From: Rhodobacter sp.
GTDB lineage: Bacteria > Pseudomonadota > Alphaproteobacteria > Rhodobacterales > Rhodobacteraceae
Reading direction: 5' to 3'
Assembly: GCA_022824145.1 (NCBI GenBank)
Contig: JAJEAY010000010.1
Span: 1-33,513 of the forward strand
Length of the DNA stretch: 33,513 bases
Within the stretch, counting starts at the first letter, position 1. The number at the start of each line of letters is the position of its first letter. The notes under the pieces are model-generated. The model searched no databases. It saw only the letters and a program-made list of their open reading frames with translations, and was not told the origin of the DNA. This document shows positions 1-8,768 of this stretch, piece by piece. Position numbers and translations under genes: made by a program.

Positions 1-551
1 AGCCTTTGAAAGTTCTGGACGCCGGGATCGGCACCGGGGCCTTGGCCACTGCATTTGCGTTGCGCTGTGGACATCCCATCGATCTTACCGGTATGGATCT
101 GTCGTCCGAGATGCTGCGCCAAGCAAACAGTAACCTGCAGAAATTAAATCTTACGGCACATCTCTTTCAGGGCGACGTGACCGACATGCCGTTCGCCGAC
201 AATACGTTTGATGTCGTGCTTGTCGCGCATGTCCTGGAACACATGGCCGTTCCCGAATTGGCTCTGGCTCGGCTGTGCAGAGTTCTCAGACCCGGTGGAG
301 TATTGGTTGCGTGTGTGACCGGGCGTTCGTCTGCCGGTGCGTATATACAGTTGAGGTGGCGCACCCACCGAGTGGACACGGAGACAGCTATTGGCTGGCT
401 CCAGAGATGCGGAATTCGCGGAGTTCGTGCGGTTCCTCTGGATCGCGGCGGGTCTCGTCTTCCGTTCAGCGGTGGCTACATCGGACGCAAGGCGATTGAC
501 AGCTTCACCCGCACAGGCCAGGCAGACATCGGAGTTCACCGCTGCCCGTGA
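1..551 (+). CDS. Class I SAM-dependent methyltransferase, 5'-truncated
   Basis: The reading frame is open from the left edge, so the N-terminus is missing. The visible part starts with SAM-binding motif I (VLDAGIGTGALA), then an acidic loop (GMDLSSEML), motif II with FQGDVTDMPFADNTFDVV, and the motif-III-like RVLRPGGVLVA. This order is typical of UbiE/Methyltransf_11 small-molecule methyltransferases. The core family fold would naturally end near YIGRKA. The last 18 or so residues look unlike a family C-terminus and run into the decayed IS5-like DNA, so the tail may be foreign. The substrate cannot be read from the sequence. Family assignment is firm; the natural 3' end is uncertain. Confidence 0.8.
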   Translation, partial: PLKVLDAGIGTGALATAFALRCGHPIDLTGMDLSSEMLRQANSNLQKLNLTAHLFQGDVTDMPFADNTFDVVLVAHVLEHMAVPELALARLCRVLRPGGVLVACVTGRSSAGAYIQLRWRTHRVDTETAIGWLQRCGIRGVRAVPLDRGGSRLPFSGGYIGRKAIDSFTRTGQADIGVHRCP

Positions 552-1360
552 TAAAACCAGACAGATTCGGCCGCTTGCCGGGTCCGCACTGCGAGTCCTG
601 ATGTTTCGCCGCCTCGAACGGTTGTGTCAAAAGGGTTTCGCGAAGATTGTGAGGCTCGGGATCTGCGGGACTAAGAGGAGAGACTCCTCGATGCTCAGTC
701 AGGCTCTCGCGGACGATTGCGGAGTCATATGACCGACAGGGCGATCCAGAACCGTTAAGGCCGGGACGTCCGCCGAGAATTTCGCGCACGACACTGCGGT
801 CCATGGCTTCGACCAGAGGTCCGCAGCCAGCTGCACAGACGAACTCGGATAGATTATGCATTTTCGCCTGCTCGACCAGATTGGTTCGGTAGAGAGGGCG
901 ATCGGCGCGTATGTGGACGCCCCACTGTGACTGTGCGCTGGAAGCTGATCAAAGCCTGGCCTTCGGTCAAGGCGCTACCGAATGTCCGGTCTCTGGGATT
1001 CGGCATTCATAGTCCGCTGCCCGTATGGCGTTCGTGGATCGGGTCCAGCAGCGCCTGCACGGACCCGAAGCCCGACGGCTGAAACCGGTTCTTCCGACCA
1101 TGTTCTGTCCTGCGTCCGAACCGCACCGCACCGGAGCCATCCACACATAGAGCCTTCACATGCATATCCGCAGATCCCGGTGTTCCGTTTTCATTTCCGG
1201 CGGCCTTCTTCCATTTCCAGCTGTCCTGTGCAGGACCGGTTCGCCTCGGCCGCCCAGTGCAGTTGAAAACCTTTCCCTGAGACATGGATGCTGCTGACGG
1301 CAACCTGTTCCATTGCCGCCCACATCCCTGTTTTGCGCACGGATCATCTGCCGCCTTCAT
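548..1360 (-). pseudogene. Decayed IS5-family-like transposase remnant
   Basis: No intact gene is here, but minus-strand translations show pieces that resemble an IS5-type DDE transposase in the right order. Near 1100-1210 there is ALCVDGSGAVRF, resembling the KIHALVDGxGxPVRF segment. Near 720-690 there is YDSAIVRESLTEHRGVSP, resembling the GYDSDxIRExLxxRGxxP segment. Near 600, in a shifted frame, RRRNIRTRSADPAS resembles the C-terminal RRxATRYDKxA motif. Several frameshifts separate the pieces, and I see no terminal inverted repeats or target duplication. The similarity is judged by eye from memory of the family, so this is a moderate to weak call. Confidence 0.38.
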
Positions 1361-1785
1361 TGCGCATTGTGATGCCGTTCGGAGGGGGCGTCCACTCCAT
1401 CGCTTACGGAAGGCGGACGCCGCGAGCCGCAGGTCTCATGCGGAGTTCACTTGAGTAGTCTGCGGCCGCGCGACCAACGTCGGCACCGACGCGGGGAGGA
1501 ACATTCCGGCGTCCGGAACCTGCGCATCCGCAAGGCGAAGGGGTTGTGCTGACAGCCCCTTTTGACACGTTAATTCAGTGCGGGGGCCAGCTGCCGGCCA
1601 GGTGTATTGTTCCCGGACGAATAGGCTACTCGGCTGCCTCCTTTGAGGGAACTGTGCAGCGGTTTTCCGATCATGGCATACCTTTCCCGAGTGGATGGCG
1701 CTCCAAGGCAAAATGTCGTGGTAAATTCCGGTACGAGCGCAAATTGCATCCAGTGAATTGGCTTGATTCCGTCAGTTTCATTGTC
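1361..1785. other. Intergenic stretch, no gene recognised
   Basis: The stretch lies between the transposase remnant and the gatC promoter region. Short open frames exist on both strands, but none has a family-like composition, a convincing ribosome-binding site or a recognisable motif. It may be part of the same decayed element. Confidence 0.5.
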
Positions 1786-1814
1786 TTGAAAACCGCTCTG
1801 CTCGGCGGTATTCG
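1786..1814 (+). promoter_or_regulatory. Possible sigma-70-type promoter for the gatCA operon
   Basis: TTGAAA (1786-1791) and TATTCG (1809-1814) are spaced by 17 nt, about 28 nt before the gatC start. The -35 box is good and the -10 box weak. It is the best candidate upstream of gatC, judged by position and spacing alone. Confidence 0.3.
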
Positions 1815-1841
1815 CGTGGAGTCCCCTGCTGGAGAACATGA

Positions 1842-2129
1842 ATGTCAATCGATCTGCAAACGGCCGCTAAGGTAGCGAGGCTGGCTCGCATCAGAGTCGA
1901 GGACCAAGCGCTCCCGGACTTGGCACGGGAATTCAACGGGATACTGGGATTCATCGAACAGCTCAAAGAGGTGAATGTGGACGGCGTCGAACCAATGGTG
2001 TCGGTAACTCCGATGCGGCTAAAGCGCCGGGCTGACGAGGTCACGGATGGGGACAGGCAGGAACTGGTTCTCTCTAACGCGCCCGATGCCAGGGAGGGAT
2101 TCTTCGCAGTCCCGAAGGTCGTAGAATGA
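1842..2129 (+). CDS. gatC: Aspartyl/glutamyl-tRNA amidotransferase subunit C
   Basis: GatC is the small structural subunit of GatCAB, which converts Asp-tRNA(Asn) and Glu-tRNA(Gln) into the correctly charged amide forms. GatC wraps around GatA and stabilises it. The 95-residue product has the usual family length. It shows the N-terminal helix ([13 protein letters not shown]), the central [22 protein letters not shown] signature and a C-terminal segment with [14 protein letters not shown]. The start follows a weak CTGGAG ribosome-binding site. The stop overlaps the gatA start by 4 nt (ATGA), so translation is coupled. gatB is not in the window. Confidence 0.95.
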   Translation: MSIDLQTAAKVARLARIRVEDQALPDLAREFNGILGFIEQLKEVNVDGVEPMVSVTPMRLKRRADEVTDGDRQELVLSNAPDAREGFFAVPKVVE

Positions 2130-3619
2130 CGGCGCAGCTTTCAGCACTGACCATTTCGGATGCGCGTTCAAGGCTGCGGGCGCGTGAAATCACGTCCGTC
2201 GAGTTAACCGAATCGTGCCTGTCTCAGGTCAACGCTGCCGATGCGCTGAACGCCTTCGTTCACAACACTCCTGAATCTGCGCTTGAACAGGCAAGATCTG
2301 CCGATGCGAGAATCGCGAACGGCGACGCACCGTCAATGTGCGGCATTCCGCTTGGAATCAAGGATCTGTTCTGCACCAAGGGCGTGCCTAGCCAGGCGGC
2401 AAGCCGCATTCTTGACGGATTTCGCCCGGAATATGAATCGACAGTTACGCAGAACCTCTTCGAGGAAGGTTCAGTTATGCTCGGCAAACTGAACATGGAC
2501 GAATTCGCCATGGGCTCCAGCAACGAATCCTCGGTCTATGGGAATGCTGTAAGCCCGTGGAGGCGCCGAAACGACGACATGCCATTGGTGCCCGGAGGTT
2601 CATCAGGCGGGTCGGCGGCTGCAGTAGCCGCAGACCTCTGCATCGGTGCGACCGGCACCGATACCGGCGGTTCCATCAGGCAGCCAGCCGCGTTCACAGG
2701 AATCACAGGGCTCAAACCGACCTATGGCCGCTGTTCACGGTGGGGAATCATCGCCTTTGCATCATCGTTGGACCAAGCGGGTCCGATGACGAAGACAGTG
2801 CGGGACGCAGCGATCATGCTCGGTGCGATGGCGGGACATGATCCAAAGGACTCGACCTCTGCGGACTTGCCCGTGCCCGATTATGAGGCGGCGCTGACCG
2901 GAGATATCCGAGGCAAGAAGGTCGGGATTCCGAAGGAGTACCGCGCTGACGGCATGCCAGAGGATATCGAAAGGCTTTGGGCAGACGGAACGGAAATGCT
3001 GCGCGATGCCGGTGCCCGTATAGTCGATATTTCGCTCCCGCACACCGGATATGCATTGCCGGCTTACTACGTGATCGCTCCTGCCGAAGCGTCTTCAAAT
3101 CTGGCCCGTTACGATGGGGTGAGATACGGTCGCCGGGCGAGGCTGGGCAACGGCGACGGCGTGACGGAAATGTACGAGAAATCCCGTGCGGAAGGATTCG
3201 GTTCTGAGGTGCAGCGAAGGGTAATGATCGGAACCTATGTTCTGAGTGCGGGATTCTATGACGCCTACTATAACCAGGCCCGCAAAGTGCGGACACTGAT
3301 CAAACGCGATTTTGACGTTGCGTTCGCTGATGGCATCGACGCGATTCTGACACCGGCAACACCCTCCGCTGCATTTGGTGTGGGCGAACTGGTGGAGTCG
3401 GATCCCGTCAAGATGTATCTCAACGACATCTTTACCGTGACAGTAAATCTTGCCGGTCTTCCCGGAATCTCGGTGCCCGCAGGCCTGGACGGGCAGGGGT
3501 TGCCATTAGGCCTGCAGCTGATCGGTCGACCCTGGGAGGAAGGCGATCTGCTGAATCATGCCTATGTGCTTGAAAAAGCGGTGGATTTCACCGCCAAGCC
3601 GGATCGATGGTGGCAATGA
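2126..3619 (+). CDS. gatA: Aspartyl/glutamyl-tRNA amidotransferase subunit A
   Basis: GatA is the glutaminase subunit of GatCAB. It releases ammonia from glutamine and feeds it to the GatB transamidation site. The 497-residue protein matches family length and carries the amidase-signature triad: Lys79 in [10 protein letters not shown], cis-Ser159 in [12 protein letters not shown] and nucleophile Ser183 in [12 protein letters not shown]. The C-terminus has the usual [12 protein letters not shown] segment and ends with a PDRWWQ-type tail. It starts inside gatC (4-nt overlap), and its stop overlaps the ATG of the next gene in an ATGA arrangement. Nothing suggests loss of function. Confidence 0.97.
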   Translation: MTAQLSALTISDARSRLRAREITSVELTESCLSQVNAADALNAFVHNTPESALEQARSADARIANGDAPSMCGIPLGIKDLFCTKGVPSQAASRILDGFRPEYESTVTQNLFEEGSVMLGKLNMDEFAMGSSNESSVYGNAVSPWRRRNDDMPLVPGGSSGGSAAAVAADLCIGATGTDTGGSIRQPAAFTGITGLKPTYGRCSRWGIIAFASSLDQAGPMTKTVRDAAIMLGAMAGHDPKDSTSADLPVPDYEAALTGDIRGKKVGIPKEYRADGMPEDIERLWADGTEMLRDAGARIVDISLPHTGYALPAYYVIAPAEASSNLARYDGVRYGRRARLGNGDGVTEMYEKSRAEGFGSEVQRRVMIGTYVLSAGFYDAYYNQARKVRTLIKRDFDVAFADGIDAILTPATPSAAFGVGELVESDPVKMYLNDIFTVTVNLAGLPGISVPAGLDGQGLPLGLQLIGRPWEEGDLLNHAYVLEKAVDFTAKPDRWWQ

Positions 3620-4350
3620 AGGCTGAAAGGAAACGATTGGCGGTCCGGAGCTTGCTTCGTACGGCGTTGGCTGCACTTGCTTCGGCCTTGGTCGCATGTT
3701 CGCCGGTGCCCGAGACGGTTGACGGTGAAGTCGAGGATCAGGTGCCTGCCGTAGGCGCCGATGCCCCATTGGATGGCCTGAACAATGATGGCGGTGTTCC
3801 GAGCACGGGCAATCCTTTGGATGCGGCCGTTTCACCGGAGGAAAACGCTGACTCGGCGGAGGCCCGCCAGACTGAGGAGGGTGAGGACGAGGTCGATTCT
3901 TTGGATGATGCGGCTAGTGCGTCTTTGCCCGATGCCGAGGATGCTGACCCAAGCCGGATCTCTGATGAGCAGGATTTTGACGCCGTTTCAAACCGACAGA
4001 CAATCGAAAGCGATGCCGCTCGGCTAAAGGCGCGACGTGAGGCCTATCTCGAGATCAGATACGGCGAATTGCCGAAACGCGGTGACGCGACCGTCCCGAA
4101 CATCGTTGAATTCGCCCTGTCGACCGGCAATGCCGTCGGAGAACAGGTCTGGCCGCGCATGAGAGTTGTTAGTGAGGAAACGCATACGAGGAACTGCGCC
4201 AGGTTCGCCAATGATAACTTTGCCCAGGAGGGGTTTCTGGCGAACGGAGGCCCGGAACGAAACTGGAGAAATCTTGATCCCGACGGTGATGGCTTTGCCT
4301 GCGGATGGGATCCGACGCCGTTCCGGGACAGCGTGGCCCTAGGCAGGTGA
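3616..4350 (+). CDS. Putative lipoprotein with C-terminal Excalibur domain
   Basis: ATG 3616 is preferred because it overlaps the gatA stop (ATGA); an in-frame ATG at 3607 would add three residues. The N-terminus is basic, then a hydrophobic stretch ending in a lipobox-like ALVAC, which predicts a lipoprotein anchored in the envelope. A long, very acidic, low-complexity linker follows (about residues 30-135). The C-terminal quarter has [15 protein letters not shown] and [13 protein letters not shown], the Excalibur signature: a calcium-binding-type DxDxDG loop framed by two cysteines that could form a disulfide. The function of such proteins is poorly known. Coupling to a peptidoglycan amidase suggests a cell-wall role, which is inference. 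Confidence 0.8.
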   Translation: MKAERKRLAVRSLLRTALAALASALVACSPVPETVDGEVEDQVPAVGADAPLDGLNNDGGVPSTGNPLDAAVSPEENADSAEARQTEEGEDEVDSLDDAASASLPDAEDADPSRISDEQDFDAVSNRQTIESDAARLKARREAYLEIRYGELPKRGDATVPNIVEFALSTGNAVGEQVWPRMRVVSEETHTRNCARFANDNFAQEGFLANGGPERNWRNLDPDGDGFACGWDPTPFRDSVALGR

Positions 4351-5060
4351 TCAACTGCCCGTCCCCAAACTTCGGACACCGCCGCGACGGCATCCGTCCC
4401 GACATGGTCGTTCTGCATAGCACTGCGATGGAAAGCGCCGAGGCGGCGCTGGAGAGGCTATGCGCTCCGGAATTCGAGGTTTCGGCTCATTACCTGATCG
4501 CGAAGGGGGGTGAGACGTACCGCCTTGTCGATGAGAACTTTCGGGCGTGGCATGCGGGTGCCGGAAGCTGGGGCGCGGCGAGCGACATAAATTCGCGGTC
4601 CATCGGAATCGAACTGGACAATGCCGGAGGCCTTCCGTTCCCCGAGCCGCAGATGGCAGCGCTGGAATCGCTCTTTGCGGATATTTTTGCACGATGGTCC
4701 ATCTCTCCTGAACGGGTGATTGCCCATTCCGACATGGCCCCGACCCGGAAGGTTGATCCAGGTCCGAACTTTGACTGGCGAAGGCTGTCTCTGGTACGTC
4801 TGTCGATCTGGCCAGAGGAAGAACCTCACGCAGGCTCCGGCCGGTCAGCATCGCCAGTCAGTGACATTTCCCGCGAAGCGGCATTCCGTAAGGCGGCGCT
4901 GGAATTCGGGTATCCTGACGTGGATACCGAAACTCTGCTTGCGGCGTTTCGGCTACGCTTCCGTCCCCTCATGGAGGGAACGCTGTCCGAAAGTGATCTG
5001 ACGGCTATGCAAAGCCTGGCGCGACGCTTCCCGGTTGATCGTGCCCCATCCAATCCTTAG
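4347..5060 (+). CDS. N-acetylmuramoyl-L-alanine amidase, AmiD-like (Amidase_2)
   Basis: The enzyme hydrolyses the bond between N-acetylmuramic acid and L-alanine in peptidoglycan or its fragments. From GTG 4347 the product has 237 residues. The zinc ligands typical of this fold are visible: His24 (VVLHST), His127 (IAHSDMAP) and Asp137 (KVDPGPNFDW), with Glu89 in IGIELDN. The spacing agrees with E. coli AmiD. A C-terminal PGB-like helical segment follows (about residues 170-230). GTG 4347 is chosen because it overlaps the preceding stop (GTGA) and starts directly before the conserved domain; ATG 4305 would overlap the upstream gene by 46 nt. No signal peptide is apparent, so a cytoplasmic recycling role is possible. 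Confidence 0.9.
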   Translation: MINCPSPNFGHRRDGIRPDMVVLHSTAMESAEAALERLCAPEFEVSAHYLIAKGGETYRLVDENFRAWHAGAGSWGAASDINSRSIGIELDNAGGLPFPEPQMAALESLFADIFARWSISPERVIAHSDMAPTRKVDPGPNFDWRRLSLVRLSIWPEEEPHAGSGRSASPVSDISREAAFRKAALEFGYPDVDTETLLAAFRLRFRPLMEGTLSESDLTAMQSLARRFPVDRAPSNP

Positions 5061-5068
5061 TCTACATG

Positions 5069-5457
5069 GCGCACGGATGGCTGGACGGCCGCTGATGGCG
5101 CTTGAACCGCCGTCAGAGGAAAGTCCGGACTCCACAAAGCACCGGTGCCGGGTAACGCCCGGCCGGGGTAACCCGAGGGAAAGCGCCACAGAGAACAGAC
5201 CGCCCGGACAGCCGGGCAAGGGTGAAACGGTGGGGTAAGAGCCCACCGCGGGCCGGGCAACCGGACCGGCATGGCAAGCCCCACCGGGAGCAATGCCGAA
5301 TAGGGATCTCGCGCGGCGCGTCCGCAGAAAGGCTTTGGCTCCAGAGATCCGGGTAGGCAGCGATAGGCATCTGGAGACAGGTGTCAAAGATGAATGGCCG
5401 TTCAATGGCGGTGTCCACCGCCATGGACAGAATCCGGCTTACAGGCTGTCCGTGCGC
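5069..5457 (+). ncRNA. rnpB: RNase P RNA, bacterial class A
   Basis: This is the catalytic RNA that matures tRNA 5' ends. The hallmark 5' P4 element GAGGAAAGTCCGGACTCC is at 5116-5133 and its 3' partner region GACAGAATCCGGCTTACAG ends near 5444. Internal conserved boxes ACAGAGAACAGACCGCC and GGTAAGAGCCCACCGC are present. A perfect 9-bp P1 helix joins GCGCACGGA (5069-5077) to TCCGTGCGC (5449-5457) and sets the ends. The length of about 389 nt is normal. The gene starts 8 nt after the amidase stop, so it may share that transcript or have its own promoter inside the amidase gene. Confidence 0.96.
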
Positions 5458-5513
5458 TTAACCGGATTCTGGCAGCCTTTTCACAACGCGATGGAAATCC
5501 AGTACGAATTCTG

Positions 5514-5541
5514 TTGACTTTCGCGTTCGCTTGGATAAAGC
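5514..5541 (+). promoter_or_regulatory. Possible promoter for rpmG
   Basis: TTGACT (5514-5519) is followed after 16 nt by TAAAGC (5536-5541). The -35 box is strong and the -10 box poor. It lies between rnpB and rpmG, where a separate promoter would be expected. Confidence 0.35.
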
Positions 5542-5598
5542 GCAGAGCCTGAAGGATTTCGGGCCGGTTCTATGCCGACCTGCAAAGGAGCAAGAGAG

Positions 5599-5766
5599 AT
5601 GGCAAAGCCTACCACGATCAAGATTCGCCTGAACTCCACTGCCGATACAGGCCATTTTTACGTCACGCGAAAGAACACGCGCAAAATGACCGAAAAGATG
5701 GTTGTGCGGAAATACGATCCCGTAGCGCGCAAACATGTCGAGTACCGGGAAGGCAAGATAAAGTAG
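5599..5766 (+). CDS. rpmG: 50S ribosomal protein L33, zinc-free form
   Basis: The 55-residue basic protein [18 protein letters not shown]... is L33 of the large ribosomal subunit, with the family pattern [19 protein letters not shown] and a [18 protein letters not shown] end. It lacks the CxxC pairs of zinc-binding L33, so it is the C-minus type usual in Proteobacteria. The start at 5599 follows AAGGAGCAAGAGAG, a strong ribosome-binding site. The ATG at 5572 is rejected because it would add a non-conserved extension upstream of that site. Confidence 0.97.
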   Translation: MAKPTTIKIRLNSTADTGHFYVTRKNTRKMTEKMVVRKYDPVARKHVEYREGKIK

Positions 5767-6133
5767 GTGCCTCGGCGCAGTGTTCCGCCGGTCCAGCGGC
5801 TCGAAACCCTGCCTGTTCCGCACATTTCGCTTCGGTCGGCACTCCACCTGAGCCGCGAGCGCGTGACCGTGCATCGGCGGTTCCGCGCTGCCGAGATTTC
5901 TTCAAAGGCTGAAATTGACTCGGTGTGCCTTTGCCTGATTCTGGCAATTTTTCCTTGCATTCAGCGCTGTAAGGACTTCAGCCGGCATTCCCCTTGTCTG
6001 GCTCAAGGAATCCCGTAGCCTTCCGGATTTCGAAGTCAACAGCTGAGCGACTGCCCTGCGAGGTAAGGCGGTTGGTTCCCTGAATGGAACGATCCGCAGT
6101 CGCAGCGTTGTTCGATCCTTGGATTCCAGCCAC
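5767..6133. other. Convergent intergenic region, no gene seen
   Basis: This 367-nt gap separates rpmG (+) from the molybdenum hydroxylase operon (-). I find no recognisable coding segment and no strong stem-loop with a T tract for either direction. A bulged inverted repeat around 5989-6013 (ATTCC...GGAAT) is the only notable structure and is too weak to call. Confidence 0.5.
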
Positions 6134-8314
6134 TCAGCCGGCCACAGGGTGAGAGTGATGATCAGGCTGGCGCGATGCCGCTTCGATGATGGCCGAGCGC
6201 GAGATGGGTAGGTCGCACACTCGGATGCCAAGTCCAGCCCTTACCGCATTGCCAATTGCAGCCGCCGTTGGCGCTTGGGCAATCTCGCCGCATCCGAGCG
6301 GAGCCGCCTCCGGTCGCTCGATGAGCTCGACCGCAACCCGCGGCGTCTCAGTGAACAGCAGTATGGGATAGTCCATCCAGCCGCCCGCAACGACTTTCGT
6401 TCCTTCGAGTTTTGCGGCCTCTTTCGTCGTCCAGCTGACAGACTGCACGATTCCGCCCTCGATCTGGTTTCGAGCGCCGTCGGGACTGATGACCTCGCCA
6501 ATGTCCGCGACGCAGTGAACGTCCGTCACTTGGACTTCTTCAGTACAGTTGACGCAGGCCATTACGGCGCAGTAACCGGACGCGTTCTTGTAGCGGGCGA
6601 AACCGAGCCCCCAGCCACATCCTTCGGGCAGCGCCCTTGATCGCTCCTCGCCTGTAAGGTCCGCCAGCCGTTTGATCACTTCACGTGATCTTGGATCGTC
6701 CAGATGACGAAGACGGAAATCGATGGGATCCGCGCCGCGATGTGCGGCTATGTCGTCAATTAGAGCCTCAATTGCAAAGATGTTCGTGAAGGCGCCGAGG
6801 GAGCGAAGCGCCGACGTGCGGTAGGGAAGGCCACTTACGATCCGTTTGCGCAACCGAACATTTGGAATGCTGTAGCCGGGTACCGCGTTCCGGGCCGCGC
6901 CTCCGCCTCGCGCCAAGGGAACATCCGCCGGCGCCGGTGCCGGCGGAAATGGATCGGATAGATAACTGGCTGCAAGGAGATTTGGTGTTCCGTTCACACC
7001 GGGCCGGTTTGTGTGAGGCGCGGAATTCACCACGACGTCGGCTGAAACAATTCGGCCCTCGGGCGAAACCGCGGCGGATACCGTCGTCGCCATGCCGGGT
7101 CCAAGCGGAGCTGACCGAAATTCATCCTGGCGCGACCAGACAACCTTCACATGCCGACCGGGAACCGCCCGTGCCATCAGCACCGCGTCGAAGGCAGCGT
7201 CATCGGCGCCGTTATGCCCGTAGCATCCAGCACCGGGCCGATGGATCACTGTGACATCGTCTTCCTGCATGCGCAGCGACTTTGCGATGGCGTTTCGGAG
7301 AGGAAATACTCCTTGACTGTGTGTCCAGACCGTTACGGCGCCGCGGTTCCAGACGGCGACTGCAGCTGATGGAGCGACCGAGGCGTGGAAAAGAAATTGA
7401 CGGGACACGGTCAGTTCAAAGCGCTGTCCTTGCGCGCTCTCCATAGTTCCGGTTTCGAATACGGTTTCGGCGTTTTCCTCCGATCCCGAAATCGCCGCCA
7501 TCGCGTCGTTAGGCGGAACGGCTGTATCCGTCCATTCAGCAATCGCATGCGCGGCCGTCGCCGCTCGCGCCGCTTCGAAGCGGCTCTTCGCCAGAATGCC
7601 GACAAATGAACCGTCAAGCACAACGTCCACGACGCCCGGGCGTGCCCGAAGCGCGTCGACATCAAGAGAAACAAGCCGTGCTGTACGGCTAGGAGGATGC
7701 ACAGGGCTGCCGAACAGCATGTCCGGCGCTTCCATGTCATGGACAAATGGCGCACCGACGATACGTTCGCGGAGATCGATCCTACCAATGTCCCTGAATC
7801 TGCGCCACCGTTCGTCAGGCTGTCTGGGCGATGCGAATTCCGTGACCGGAACGTTGAGATCCAGCCCAGCAGAAAGCTGGACAGCTGACAGGCCCGTCGG
7901 AATGCCGTCCTGCGTTATCGTGGAGTCCTCGATGTCAAGCGCATCCCTCCTGATTCCAGAAGTCTCGGCGGCACGGTCAAGAACTAAGTGCCGCAGAGCC
8001 GAAGCCGCCCAGCGAAGAGCTACGCCACCTTCGGAAACCGAAACGCTGCCTGATGTGAATCCTTCGTTGACGGTTCGATCGGTTCGAGCGGTCTCGATTG
8101 CGATATCGTCCAGACAAACACCGAGTTCGTCCGCAACCATCTGCAGCAGCGCCGTCCGATTGCCTTGACCAAGTTCGGCCCGACCGGTCATCGCGATGAG
8201 CTTTCCTTCCGGATCCAGCCGGAACCAGTCGCTGATACTTGGACCGGCGCGCAGCGGGACTGGAGCCTCAGGCCTCAACTTGCTTTCCTTTCGCACGGTG
8301 GAACGCGGTTTCAA
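6134..8314 (-). CDS. Molybdopterin-binding subunit of a xanthine-dehydrogenase-family hydroxylase (isoquinoline 1-oxidoreductase beta-like)
   Basis: This is the large catalytic subunit of a molybdenum hydroxylase. These enzymes insert a water-derived oxygen into aromatic N-heterocycles or aldehydes. The 726-residue sequence has the IorB-type hallmarks GRAELGQGNRTALLQMVADE, HRPGAGCYGHNGADDAAFDA, LPYRTSALRSLGAFTNIFAIE and GARNQIEGGIVQSVSW. It also has GCGEIAQAP, holding the conserved active-site glutamate near the Mo centre. It overlaps the iron-sulfur gene by 47 nt when begun at ATG 8314; GTG and TTG codons 18 and 36 nt downstream are plausible alternative starts. No fused cytochrome or flavin subunit is present. 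It is probably last in the long operon. The substrate is unknown. Confidence 0.9.
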   Translation of the reverse strand: MKPRSTVRKESKLRPEAPVPLRAGPSISDWFRLDPEGKLIAMTGRAELGQGNRTALLQMVADELGVCLDDIAIETARTDRTVNEGFTSGSVSVSEGGVALRWAASALRHLVLDRAAETSGIRRDALDIEDSTITQDGIPTGLSAVQLSAGLDLNVPVTEFASPRQPDERWRRFRDIGRIDLRERIVGAPFVHDMEAPDMLFGSPVHPPSRTARLVSLDVDALRARPGVVDVVLDGSFVGILAKSRFEAARAATAAHAIAEWTDTAVPPNDAMAAISGSEENAETVFETGTMESAQGQRFELTVSRQFLFHASVAPSAAVAVWNRGAVTVWTHSQGVFPLRNAIAKSLRMQEDDVTVIHRPGAGCYGHNGADDAAFDAVLMARAVPGRHVKVVWSRQDEFRSAPLGPGMATTVSAAVSPEGRIVSADVVVNSAPHTNRPGVNGTPNLLAASYLSDPFPPAPAPADVPLARGGGAARNAVPGYSIPNVRLRKRIVSGLPYRTSALRSLGAFTNIFAIEALIDDIAAHRGADPIDFRLRHLDDPRSREVIKRLADLTGEERSRALPEGCGWGLGFARYKNASGYCAVMACVNCTEEVQVTDVHCVADIGEVISPDGARNQIEGGIVQSVSWTTKEAAKLEGTKVVAGGWMDYPILLFTETPRVAVELIERPEAAPLGCGEIAQAPTAAAIGNAVRAGLGIRVCDLPISRSAIIEAASRQPDHHSHPVAG

Positions 8315-8762
8315 GGGCGTCGAGTATGCGCCCTTGCGACCCGCAACGGCACAGATGACCGTCCAGTTCTTCAGCGATGCTGTTTCGGGTCGCTGCGGGA
8401 TCCCGCTCCAGCAGTGCCGCGGCCCGCATCAGGATTCCTGAGAGGCAGTAACCGCACTGGCCAGCCTGCTGTTCAAGCATCGTCTCAACAAGGGGATGGG
8501 GCGGATCCCCGCCAAGAAATTCCGCAGTAGTCACATCGGCTCCATCCGCATCACCGACAGAAAGGTCGCATGACATCACGGCGCGGCCGTTCACGATGAC
8601 TGTGCAGGCGCCGCAGGTTGCCTCGCCGCAACCAAAACGTGCAGCGCGAAGTCCGAGTGTGTCACGCAGTATATACAGCAGGGGAACGGCAGGATCCGTC
8701 GTGACGGACACGTTGCTGCCATTGACCGTCAGGCTCACCGAACTTTGGGCGGAATCGGACAC
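8268..8762 (-). CDS. Two-[2Fe-2S] iron-sulfur subunit of the molybdenum hydroxylase (IorA/CoxS-like)
   Basis: This small subunit carries electrons away from the Mo centre. The 164-residue product has a plant-ferredoxin-like N-terminal domain with Cys45, Cys50, Cys53 (FGCGEATCGAC) and Cys65. A C-terminal four-helix domain carries Cys103/Cys106 (QCGYC) and Cys138/Cys140 (HLCRCG). All eight ligands of the two clusters are present. The start is GTG, 6 nt after the stop of the E2 catalytic gene, so it sits in the same transcript. It pairs with the overlapping downstream large subunit. A two-subunit layout without CoxM matches isoquinoline 1-oxidoreductase-type enzymes, whose electron acceptor is not a flavin subunit. 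Confidence 0.95.
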   Translation of the reverse strand: MSDSAQSSVSLTVNGSNVSVTTDPAVPLLYILRDTLGLRAARFGCGEATCGACTVIVNGRAVMSCDLSVGDADGADVTTAEFLGGDPPHPLVETMLEQQAGQCGYCLSGILMRAAALLERDPAATRNSIAEELDGHLCRCGSQGRILDALETAFHRAKGKQVEA

Positions 8763-8768
8763 GGGCGT

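Noticed and set aside
5663-5947. Overlapping minus-strand frames across rpmG
   Set aside because: Antisense to rpmG, with low-complexity Arg/Ala/Ser-rich content and no start signal.
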